NCBI RefSeq assembly: GCF_003464595.1
Contig: NZ_QRZF01000006.1
Location: 327,938 to 391,937 of the forward strand
DNA: 64,000 nt
Direction: 5' to 3'
Origin: Bacteroides intestinalis
GTDB taxonomy: Bacteria > Bacteroidota > Bacteroidia > Bacteroidales > Bacteroidaceae
Position numbers and translations under genes: made by a program. Below are positions 37,109-44,368 of this stretch, piece by piece. Positions within the stretch are counted from its first letter, which is position 1. Every line of letters starts with the position of its first letter. A model generated the notes under the pieces. It was not told where the DNA came from. It saw only the letters and a program-made list of their open reading frames with translations, and did not search any database.

Positions 37109-38476
37109 TTACAGTTTCATACCCCTGCTTTTCCTTTGCTGCTGTATAGGTTGCCGTATGTTCTGCCTTAACTTCTCGAACTGTTCCTTGAACCACTCGG
37201 CAATGGGCTTTCGGTCAATGGCAAGAACCAACCTCGTCCCGTCCGTGGGGTCTTTCAGCACTTGAAACCCAGCCTTTTCGGTCGTGAATTTCCGTCCGTG
37301 TTCCTCCGAGTAGAGTTCCCCCGCATACTCCAACGTCTTTCCCTTGACGAGCGTTGCGGTCTGCCTTTCATCGAATCCCACAAGGCGGCACAGGTTTTCG
37401 ATACGGAGCATTTCACGCAGGTAGGGAAACCATGCCGCCGCCTTTGCGATTACCGTTTTCAGAAACGATATTTCCTGCTTGTGCCTTGTGTCCTTGTCCG
37501 CTATCTCCCTGCCGTGCTTTTGCTGCATTTCCCGTATCTCCCGGCTGTGGTCTGCCTGCATGGTCTGTATTCTGTCTTGCAGGGCTTCGATGGTTTCCTC
37601 GTGGTCGGCTACCTCCCTATGCAGGGCGGTGTTCTCCCTTTCCAACGTCTTGACCTTGTTACTGCCAAAAAGAGAACCGACACTCTCGGCAATGTTGGCG
37701 GCTGCAGCAGTTGCCGCCCCTTTCAGCTTCTCGGTCTGTATCTCTTTTTTCGCCTGCCTTAATTCCTCCTGCGCCGTTTCTTTCTGCTGCTGCAAATCCA
37801 CCACCTCCGCTTTCAGACTGTCGGCGAGTTTCTGTATATCCCGATAATACTGCTGCGTGGACTTGTGGCGAGCTTTCGAGCCGTCTATGCCCCTTTGCAG
37901 CCCGTATTTCGCCATCGCTTCGGCATAGGTATCTTGGTAGGACTTCAATTTCAGCCGTGTCATAATATCGTCTGCGCACAGTCTCACGGTGTCGGTCGGC
38001 TTCTTGCGGTATCGCTTCTTCGTCTGCTCCTCCCGTTTCCTGCGCTTTCGCTCTCCCTTGACGATGGGGACGAGTGTGACGTGTATGTGCGGCGTTTCCT
38101 CGTCCCTGTGCAAGTGAGCCGCCACGATGTTCTCCTTTCCGAACGTGTCGGCGAAGTATTTCAGATTGTCGGCGCACCACTCGTCCAAACGCCCCTCTTC
38201 CTCTATCCGCTTCATGTCCTCGTGCGTTCCCGATACGTTGATGCGGATAGCCCGTACTTGGTTGCTTCCGATTTTGCGTGTCAGCCCAGCTTCTTCTAAT
38301 CTCTGCTGTATAGCCGCCGAACGGTCTTTCACCCCGTTGGGGTATTCGATGAGCCTGCGGTTTAGGTGCGTGCGTGTGGGGTCGGCGTTCTTCGGTATGA
38401 TGAAACGCTCGATATGTGCGGTCGTTCCGCTGTCGCTGCCGTGCGCCTTTTCCATGTGTAAAACTACGAAACCCAT
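37109..38476 (-). CDS. MobV-family relaxase (plasmid recombination/mobilization enzyme)
   Basis: Nicks the element at oriT and pilots the single strand during conjugative mobilization. 455 residues. The N-terminal catalytic domain shows MobV motifs: MGFVVLHMEKAHG at the very start, AHIERFIIPKNADPTRTHLN, and the metal-binding HLHRDEETPHIHV (His121, His123, His130, His132). A long coiled coil (about 205-345) and a basic C-terminus follow. The start at 38476 matches the family N-terminus. The gene is GC-rich compared with the host. It needs a helper conjugation machine because no type IV secretion genes are present. Confidence 0.93.
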   Translation of the reverse strand: MGFVVLHMEKAHGSDSGTTAHIERFIIPKNADPTRTHLNRRLIEYPNGVKDRSAAIQQRLEEAGLTRKIGSNQVRAIRINVSGTHEDMKRIEEEGRLDEWCADNLKYFADTFGKENIVAAHLHRDEETPHIHVTLVPIVKGERKRRKREEQTKKRYRKKPTDTVRLCADDIMTRLKLKSYQDTYAEAMAKYGLQRGIDGSKARHKSTQQYYRDIQKLADSLKAEVVDLQQQKETAQEELRQAKKEIQTEKLKGAATAAAANIAESVGSLFGSNKVKTLERENTALHREVADHEETIEALQDRIQTMQADHSREIREMQQKHGREIADKDTRHKQEISFLKTVIAKAAAWFPYLREMLRIENLCRLVGFDERQTATLVKGKTLEYAGELYSEEHGRKFTTEKAGFQVLKDPTDGTRLVLAIDRKPIAEWFKEQFEKLRQNIRQPIQQQRKSRGMKL

Positions 38477-38561
38477 ATATTCCTTTCTTTTCTGGCTTGT
38501 GAAACAATAAATCTGACTATCTTTGAGGGCGGCGAAATGCCGTCCCCGATGGGGTGTGCAG

Positions 38562-38870
38562 AGGGGCTTGCCCCTTGCCTTATTGGGGAATTTTCAGCGA
38601 TACGTAGTATTGCGGCTCGGAAAATTCCCTAATAAGCTACGGTATTTTCTCCGTAAATACCCTGCGGCGTGCCGTCTGCCTGCCTTTCGGCTATGGCTGT
38701 CCCTGCCGTCTGCTTACCCATATAACCCCACCTTATTTTTCCCCTTTCGGTCGGTGGGTGGCGGGGCGGTCGTTTTCGTTTTCAAAGGCTCTTTTGCATG
38801 GGGCGGTCGGATACAAGGTTTTCCCGATAAATACACTCGCAGCGAAGCGAGAGGAAGATTTATCGGGAAA
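38562..38870. other. Hairpin-rich region, probable oriT
   Basis: Just upstream of the relaxase start (38476; gene on minus strand) is a 585-bp stretch without a credible gene. It holds AGGGGC-TT-GCCCCT (38562-38575) and a 17-bp inverted repeat with one mismatch (38579-38595 with 38620-38636, core GGGAATTTTC). It also has a perfect 13-bp inverted repeat TTTCCCGATAAAT/ATTTATCGGGAAA (38820-38832 with 38858-38870) enclosing CTCGC/GCGAG. Such hairpins upstream of mob are usual at MobV oriTs. The nic site cannot be assigned by eye. Confidence 0.5.
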
Positions 38871-39001
38871 CGGCGCAGCCGCCCGACCTTTTAGCCGACG
38901 GAAAGCCCCGTGCTTGCTTTGCCTTTGTAAACGGAAATGATTGCTCCGCTTTCTTCTGAAAAGAGAAATAGACCCTGCAATATATATCACCATAGTGATA
39001 G

Positions 39002-39056
39002 GTTTGCATGTTGGCATGTTGGCATGCTGGTACGTTTGCATGTTGCTATGTTGGTA
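39002..39056. repeat. Short tandem repeat of GCATGTTG-type units
   Basis: About seven degenerate 8-11-bp units (GCATGTTG, GCATGCTG, GCTATGTTG), with TTTGCATGTTG occurring in full at 39003 and 39035. It lies immediately beyond the stop of the HTH gene, between it and the probable oriT. Could be iteron-like binding sites or simple slippage repeats. Confidence 0.6.
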
Positions 39057-39061
39057 TATCA

Positions 39062-39454
39062 TCACGCTTTCCAACGGCTGTTGGGCTTGCCGTCCGAAAC
39101 AACCGACACGAACACCGTCGTTTTTTCTTTTCGCACGTGCATAATCCTTTCCAGCAATGCCTTGCGGACTTTCGCCGCCCCGAACGATTCGACACGGAAA
39201 GCGAGGGCGGCTATCGTTTCGAGGTTGTAAACCTCCGCGCTGTATCTGTCCGATATGCGGATAATGCGCTTTATGTCATATATACTCAAAACTCCGCTTT
39301 TGCAGAGTGCCTTTATCCCTGCCCGAACCGTCGGGGCGATAACCCCGAACAGTTCGCAGATTTCCCACTCGGTCATGGCGGTTGCACCTATATCGCTCGG
39401 CAGGGAGATATTGCCCCGCTCGTCCATCGTGATAATGTTCCTTTCTTCTTTCAT
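39062..39454 (-). CDS. Small helix-turn-helix protein of the mobilizable element
   Basis: Protein of 130 residues starting at ATG 39454 (MKEERNIITMDERG). The frame is open further up, but that part overlaps the integrase gene in another frame and is not protein-like. The middle contains an HTH-like segment, MTEWEICELFGVIAPTVRAG, followed by a second helical part (YSAEVYNLETIAALAFRVES). It lies 17 bp after the integrase stop, in the place where Bacteroides elements carry excision or mobilization regulators. Role as excisionase or regulator is inferred from position only. Confidence 0.75.
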   Translation of the reverse strand: MKEERNIITMDERGNISLPSDIGATAMTEWEICELFGVIAPTVRAGIKALCKSGVLSIYDIKRIIRISDRYSAEVYNLETIAALAFRVESFGAAKVRKALLERIMHVRKEKTTVFVSVVSDGKPNSRWKA

Positions 39455-39471
39455 CGGTATTCTGCTTTTAA

Positions 39472-40704
39472 TTAGATGGCTCGGCAGATATTCTTCTCCA
39501 TGTCCTCCAACTTGTGCGACAAGGTTTCCATGTCTTGGCTTATCTTCTGGGCGGTGATTTTGGCGTAAATTTGGGTGGTTTTTATGTTCGTGTGTCCCAA
39601 AAGGCGGCTTACGGTTTCGATGGGTACGCCGTGCGACAAAAGCACGGTCGTGGCGTTCGTGTGTCTTGCGACATGATAGGTCAAACGTACCTTGAAGCCA
39701 CATTGCCTGCCTATCTCTTTGAGTATCTTGTTGCAGCTTCCGTTACTCGGAACGGGGAAAACATGACCGTCCCGAGCCAGTCCCTTGTACTTCTCGATGA
39801 TACGCTTGGGAACATCCAAAAGGCGGATGTTCGATTCGGTGTTGGTTTTCTTTCTTCGGGTGATTATCCAAAGATTGCCGTCGAAGAAGGTTTGCAGGCG
39901 GTCGGCGGTGAGGTTCTTCACGTCCGAATACGCCAGACCCGTGAACACGGAAAAGACGAACAAGTCCCGTACAAGCTCGTGGGTGGCGTTCTTCATCGGT
40001 GCGTCCATGAGCGTCTGTATCTCCGTTCGGGTGAGGTAGCCCCTGTCCACGCTTTCGGGAGAGTTGATATATCCGGCAAAGGGATTAAAGGGCAAACGTC
40101 CGTCGTTCCTCGCAATGGAAACGATGTGTTTCAACACAATCATGTAGCCCCACACGGTATTGGTACGGCATTTCTTCTCCGTGCGCAAAAAATACTCGAA
40201 ATCGTTGATGAATGTGAGGTTGAGTTCCTTTAACGGAATATCCTCACGCTTGTAGCTGTGGGGCAGGAACTCCCGAATATGGTTACAGACCGTCCGGTAA
40301 CGGGTAAATGTACCTTGCGCCCTGCTGTGTCCGACTTTCTTCTCAAACTCGGCGTTGTGCTGCTCAAACAGCTTCAGCAAAGTTTCCTGCTTGACGCCGA
40401 TACCGAGATAGGCGTCTTTGAGTTTGGCGGCGGTTACATAACCGTCCGTCTGCATCAGTTCTTGATAGCGGCGGTTTACCTCCACACGGATTTTATCTAC
40501 CGCAAGGTTGATTCTCTGTGCTTCGACGCTCTTGCCCGAAGCACGGCTGTTCTTCACGTCCCACAACCGTGGGGGAACATCCATTTTGCAACTGAACTGT
40601 TTAATCTCGCCGTCCACCGTGATACGGCACATCAGAGGCAGGTTGCCGTTCGGCTTCTCGCTGCCTTTCTTCACGTAAAATAATACCTTGAATGTACTAC
40701 GCAT
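39472..40704 (-). CDS. Tyrosine recombinase (integrase) of the Bacteroides IntDOT-like type
   Basis: Catalyses insertion and excision of the element. 410 residues: arm-binding N-terminus (about 1-95), SAM-like core-binding domain (about 105-205), catalytic domain (about 220-390). Catalytic residues: Lys285/286 (TRRKKTNTES), His344-x-x-Arg347 (TYHVARHTN), His371 (LLGHTNI) and nucleophile Tyr380 (TQIYAKI). The first catalytic Arg expected in TGLRYSD is Ala258 (TGLAYSD). IntDOT from CTnDOT also lacks this Arg, so the loss is a family trait rather than a sign of a dead enzyme. Transcribed inward from the right end. Confidence 0.94.
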   Translation of the reverse strand: MRSTFKVLFYVKKGSEKPNGNLPLMCRITVDGEIKQFSCKMDVPPRLWDVKNSRASGKSVEAQRINLAVDKIRVEVNRRYQELMQTDGYVTAAKLKDAYLGIGVKQETLLKLFEQHNAEFEKKVGHSRAQGTFTRYRTVCNHIREFLPHSYKREDIPLKELNLTFINDFEYFLRTEKKCRTNTVWGYMIVLKHIVSIARNDGRLPFNPFAGYINSPESVDRGYLTRTEIQTLMDAPMKNATHELVRDLFVFSVFTGLAYSDVKNLTADRLQTFFDGNLWIITRRKKTNTESNIRLLDVPKRIIEKYKGLARDGHVFPVPSNGSCNKILKEIGRQCGFKVRLTYHVARHTNATTVLLSHGVPIETVSRLLGHTNIKTTQIYAKITAQKISQDMETLSHKLEDMEKNICRAI

Positions 40705-40746
40705 AACTCACTCCTTTTTTGGTTACAAAATTAGTTATTAGTGAGT
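40705..40746 (-). promoter_or_regulatory. Integrase promoter with flanking inverted repeat
   Basis: Minus-strand TAATTTTG (40733-40726) fits TAnnTTTG, 22 bp before the integrase ATG. A perfect 8-bp inverted repeat, AACTCACT (40705-40712) and AGTGAGTT (40739-40746), brackets it and could be an operator for autoregulation. Confidence 0.5.
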
Positions 40747-40803
40747 TACCGACAGCTATGTAAATCGATGCAAAACGCAGAAACAGAACCGTTTAGCAAG
40801 AAA

Positions 40804-40870
40804 TCTGCACCCGTTACGGGAGTAACGAGGTGGTAACTGAACTTCTGCACCGTTTGGCTTCGAGGTGGTA
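40804..40870. repeat. Direct repeats near the right end, candidate integrase arm sites
   Basis: TCTGCACC occurs at 40804 and 40844 and CGAGGTGGTA at 40826-40835 and 40861-40870, in the same order. A further hairpin AGCGT-AACGA-ACGCT lies near 40901-40916. Clusters of short direct repeats beside the integrase gene are typical of arm-type binding sites. Between here and 41206 I see no gene; the right end of the element and the start of the susC leader lie in this stretch. Confidence 0.5.
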
Positions 40871-41206
40871 TTTCGTTGGCTCTGTCCCATAGAAAAACAA
40901 AGCGTAACGAACGCTCTATCAGCTAATTCGCTACGCTCTGCCCAAATTTACTTTTTCGCTATGTGTTTATTTTAATTCGTACCGGTCTTTTAAGAATCCT
41001 CGGTTAGGTTGCTATGGGTGAAATCTGTCCGAAATGGGGCACATTTTGTCTGCAAAACAATTTGTGCCACTCTATATGACTCAATGGTCAGGTGCTTGTC
41101 TTGTAGATTCCATTCATTTGCACTGTTTTAGTAAGTGTATATGCGATACTAAAATATTGACCATGGTTATTCCTTATTTAATAATGTTATGTAAAATCAC
41201 TTTTTT

Positions 41207-44200
41207 ATGAAAAACAAATTGTGGATTTTTATTTTTGCTTTCTTGGCCATATGTCCCGGCAAGAGCTTAGGAGACGAAAAACGTTCCGAAGCTGTGGCTG
41301 TAACACAACAAGACAAGGAAAGAGTAGTAACGGGAGAGGTCTTTGATGACCAAGGCCCGATTATTGGTGCTACTGTCAGGGTGAAAGGTACCCAGAATGG
41401 TAAGATTACGGATTTAGATGGTAAGTTTACCTTAAGTGTTCCGATTGGTGCTACCATTGTGGTGTCCTTTGTGGGGTACGAAGACAAGGAAATTGTCTAT
41501 AAAGGTGAGAGCAAGCTGAAGATTTCAATGGCTGAAAGTGCTACGCTGTTAGAGGAAGTACAGGTTATTGCCTATGGTACTACGAAGAAAGTAACCGTTA
41601 CCGGTGCTTTATCCTCAGTGAAATCAGATGAAATTATGAAATCTCCGGTAGGAAGTATTGCCAATGCATTGAGTGGTAAGGTTCCCGGATTATCCAGTGT
41701 ACAGAGTAGCGGTCAGCCGGGAGCTGATGATGCAACGCTGTATGTGCGTGGTGTAGGTTCCTTGTCTACCGGTTTGTCCGCTCCATTATGTCTGGTCGAT
41801 GGAGTGGAACGTTCGTTCACCCAATTAGACCCCAATGAAGTGGAAGATATTACCGTATTGAAAGATGCTTCTGCTACAGCCGTGTTTGGTGTGCGTGGTG
41901 CCAATGGCGTTATCCTGGTGACAACGAAGCGCGGACAATCCGGTAAAGCTAAAATAACTTTCTCCACCAGTGCCGGTCTTCAGATGCCTACCAATATTCC
42001 GGAGTTTGCTAACAGTTACGACTATGCAATGACATATAATGCTGCCCAACTGCGTGACGGTGTTGCTGAAGACAAACTGATATTTACAGATGCAATGCTG
42101 GAAGGTTTCCGTACACATAGTAACCCGATTCTTTATGCCGATACGGACTGGACGGATTTACTGATTAAAAATTCCGCACTGCAGACACAACATAATATGA
42201 CAATTTCCGGTGGTTCCGACCGGGTACGTTATTTTGCTTCCTTAGGTGTATTTACCCAAAAGGGACTTTTTGAGACTTTCCATGAAAATGATCGTGGTTT
42301 TAGCTATAACCGCTATAACTATCGTATCAATATGGATATAGATGTGACGAAAACCACCTCTATGAAGATCAATCTGGGAGGACGTCTTACTGACAAGACG
42401 GAGCCTAACTATAACAACGGTACTTATACTGATATCTCTTATTTGTATGACAACATTTACAGTGCCGTACCTTTTTCGGGAGCTGGAATTGTGGATGGTA
42501 AATGGATTTCCGTCAATAAATCGGTATTTGGCAATTTCGGTGTTATTAATGATGGACTGAATACATATTACGGTAAAGGGTACACCACTACAGGCGGAAA
42601 TGTGATTAACTTCGACTTTTCTCTGGAACAGAAACTTGATGTTCTCACAAAAGGCTTAAAAGCACATATTAAAGGAGCTTATAATAGTGGTGTGACTGAT
42701 AAACGACGCCGTGAAGGAAAAGCCGACCAATATGAGGCCTACCTTACAGAAAGTGGCGAGACTTTGATAAGAAAGATACAAGAAGCACAGACTATGGGTT
42801 GGACACAGGAGGCCGGACAGTCCCGTGACTGGTATCTTGAAGCAGCTTTGAATTTCCAAAGAGATTTTGGATTACATCATGTCTCTGCTCTGGCTATGTA
42901 CAATCAAACAATGAAATATTATCCCAGCAAAAATACAGGTATTCCCCGTAGTTACGTAGGCTTTGTGGGACGTGCCACTTATGATTACAAAACTCGTTAT
43001 CTATTAGACCTTAGTATTGGTTATAATGGTTCGGAGAACTTTGCAGAAGGGAAGCGTTTCGGTACATTCCCTGCCGGTTCAGTCGGTTGGATTATCTCTG
43101 AAGAGAAGTTTATGGAGCCACTGAAACCTTATGTCAGTTACTTGAAACTACGTGCATCTTATGGTATTGTAGGTAATGATATCGTTTCTGATGGATCACG
43201 TTTCCTTTATTTGCCCGATAGTTATATCATCAGTACAGCGGGAGGTAATAATACTACAGGCATTTATAGTTTCGGTTCTACTACCAATAATTTTCTTCCG
43301 GGTGCCAAAGAGTCGAAGGTTGGAAATCCGGATGTAACTTGGGAGACTGCTGCAAAACAGAATTATGGTGTTGATTTGCATTTCTTCGATAGCCATCTGA
43401 AAACTTCTTTCGATTACTTCATCGAGCATCGTAAAGACATTTTAATTTCCCGTCAGGTAAACCCTGGTTATCTGGCAATTTCTCTACCTATTGTAAATAT
43501 GGGTAAAGTGGACAATAAAGGTTTTGAGGTAACTGCACGTTGGGAAGATGCAATCAGGGATTTTAGTTATTACATCGGTACCAGTTGGTCCTATGCCAAG
43601 AATAAAGTTATTTTCAAAGATGAAATTCCCCAGCCTTATGAATGGATGTGTGAAACCGGACGTCCGGTTGGGCAACAATTCGGCTATGTAAATGACGGCT
43701 TCTTTACGGAAGAGGATGCTGCTAATTATGAATCTTTGAAAGGAAAAGAAAATGGCATTCCCGATCATGGTTCCGGTTTCTCACCCATAGCCGGAGATGT
43801 GAAGTATAAAGACCTGAACAAGGACGGTAAGATTGATGCAAATGATATATCGGCTATTGGTTATCCTACCTATCCACTTCTAAATGGTAATATGCAGTTA
43901 GGCTTTTCCTGGAAAGGCTTTGACCTGAGTATGACGTGGGCAGGTGCATTCCAGACTTCCCGTCTTGTAAGTCGTATCTATCGTACTCCATTTGGAGAAA
44001 CGGGCACAAATTCACTTCTTCAATATATGATTGATGATGCTTGGACAGCTGAAAAAGGGAATAGTGCAAAAGCGCCTGCCATTTCTTTGAGTGGTAGTAA
44101 AACCAATAACTATAAAGACTCGGATTTATGGTTGCGTGATGCTTCCTATATTCGTCTGAAGAACATTGAGGTAGGTTATTCTTTCCCCAAAGCTATGTTA

Positions 44201-44356
44201 CAGAAATTCCGTATCAGTTCTTTGCGCCTCTCTCTCTCCGGATATAATCTGTTGACATTTAGTGATCTGGACTTCTGTGACCCTGAATCTAATCCGGATG
44301 GACGCGCCTATCCGTTGATTAAAGTCGTGAATTTTGGTTTAAAAATAGGATTTTAA
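41207..44356 (+). CDS. SusC-like TonB-dependent receptor (first pair)
   Basis: Outer-membrane oligosaccharide importer of 1049 residues. Signal peptide, CarboxypepD_reg-like domain (VVTGEVFDDQGPIIGATVRV, FVGYEDKEIVY), TonB-box region, plug domain (CLVDGVERSF, VLKDASATAVFGVRGANGV), 22-strand barrel ending KVVNFGLKIGF. Pairs with the SusD-like gene 12 bp downstream to form a lidded transporter. First gene of the operon of two SusCD pairs, GH88 and GH2. A -7 box is not clear; the best candidate TTCATTTG (41113-41120) overlaps a candidate element end. Confidence 0.95.
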   Translation: MKNKLWIFIFAFLAICPGKSLGDEKRSEAVAVTQQDKERVVTGEVFDDQGPIIGATVRVKGTQNGKITDLDGKFTLSVPIGATIVVSFVGYEDKEIVYKGESKLKISMAESATLLEEVQVIAYGTTKKVTVTGALSSVKSDEIMKSPVGSIANALSGKVPGLSSVQSSGQPGADDATLYVRGVGSLSTGLSAPLCLVDGVERSFTQLDPNEVEDITVLKDASATAVFGVRGANGVILVTTKRGQSGKAKITFSTSAGLQMPTNIPEFANSYDYAMTYNAAQLRDGVAEDKLIFTDAMLEGFRTHSNPILYADTDWTDLLIKNSALQTQHNMTISGGSDRVRYFASLGVFTQKGLFETFHENDRGFSYNRYNYRINMDIDVTKTTSMKINLGGRLTDKTEPNYNNGTYTDISYLYDNIYSAVPFSGAGIVDGKWISVNKSVFGNFGVINDGLNTYYGKGYTTTGGNVINFDFSLEQKLDVLTKGLKAHIKGAYNSGVTDKRRREGKADQYEAYLTESGETLIRKIQEAQTMGWTQEAGQSRDWYLEAALNFQRDFGLHHVSALAMYNQTMKYYPSKNTGIPRSYVGFVGRATYDYKTRYLLDLSIGYNGSENFAEGKRFGTFPAGSVGWIISEEKFMEPLKPYVSYLKLRASYGIVGNDIVSDGSRFLYLPDSYIISTAGGNNTTGIYSFGSTTNNFLPGAKESKVGNPDVTWETAAKQNYGVDLHFFDSHLKTSFDYFIEHRKDILISRQVNPGYLAISLPIVNMGKVDNKGFEVTARWEDAIRDFSYYIGTSWSYAKNKVIFKDEIPQPYEWMCETGRPVGQQFGYVNDGFFTEEDAANYESLKGKENGIPDHGSGFSPIAGDVKYKDLNKDGKIDANDISAIGYPTYPLLNGNMQLGFSWKGFDLSMTWAGAFQTSRLVSRIYRTPFGETGTNSLLQYMIDDAWTAEKGNSAKAPAISLSGSKTNNYKDSDLWLRDASYIRLKNIEVGYSFPKAMLQKFRISSLRLSLSGYNLLTFSDLDFCDPESNPDGRAYPLIKVVNFGLKIGF

Positions 44357-44368
44357 TAAACAGTTATT

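Larger units (their letters stand above)
33070..41122. mobile_element. Integrative mobilizable element with MobV relaxase, tyrosine integrase and erm(F)-like gene (ends approximate)
   Basis: All genes from 33153 to 40704 are on the minus strand and are unrelated to the PUL on both sides. From right to left they are integrase, HTH protein, a hairpin-rich probable oriT, MobV relaxase, then cargo (DUF1266 protein, membrane protein, Erm(F)-like methylase, a small ORF, MORN-repeat protein, lipoprotein). Base composition is patchy: relaxase and integrase are visibly GC-richer than the host, the erm part is AT-richer. The limits given are those of a 10-bp direct repeat TTCATTTGCA (33070-33079 and 41113-41122), which resembles the TTTGC core used by IntDOT-type integrases but could be chance. 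No self-transfer (tra) genes, so it would need a helper conjugative element. Confidence 0.8.

Noticed and set aside
37659..38507. 282-codon minus-strand frame overlapping the relaxase
   Set aside because: Arg/Gly-rich shadow frame of a GC-rich gene; the MobV motifs are in the other frame.
38733..39074. 113-codon minus-strand frame upstream of the relaxase
   Set aside because: Its start translates the GCATGTTG tandem repeat and the rest crosses the hairpins; composition is not protein-like. Treated as part of the oriT region.
39455..39703. Longer version of the HTH protein starting at 39703
   Set aside because: The extra 83 residues are the integrase gene read in another frame and rich in Arg/His; ATG 39454 gives a sensible protein.
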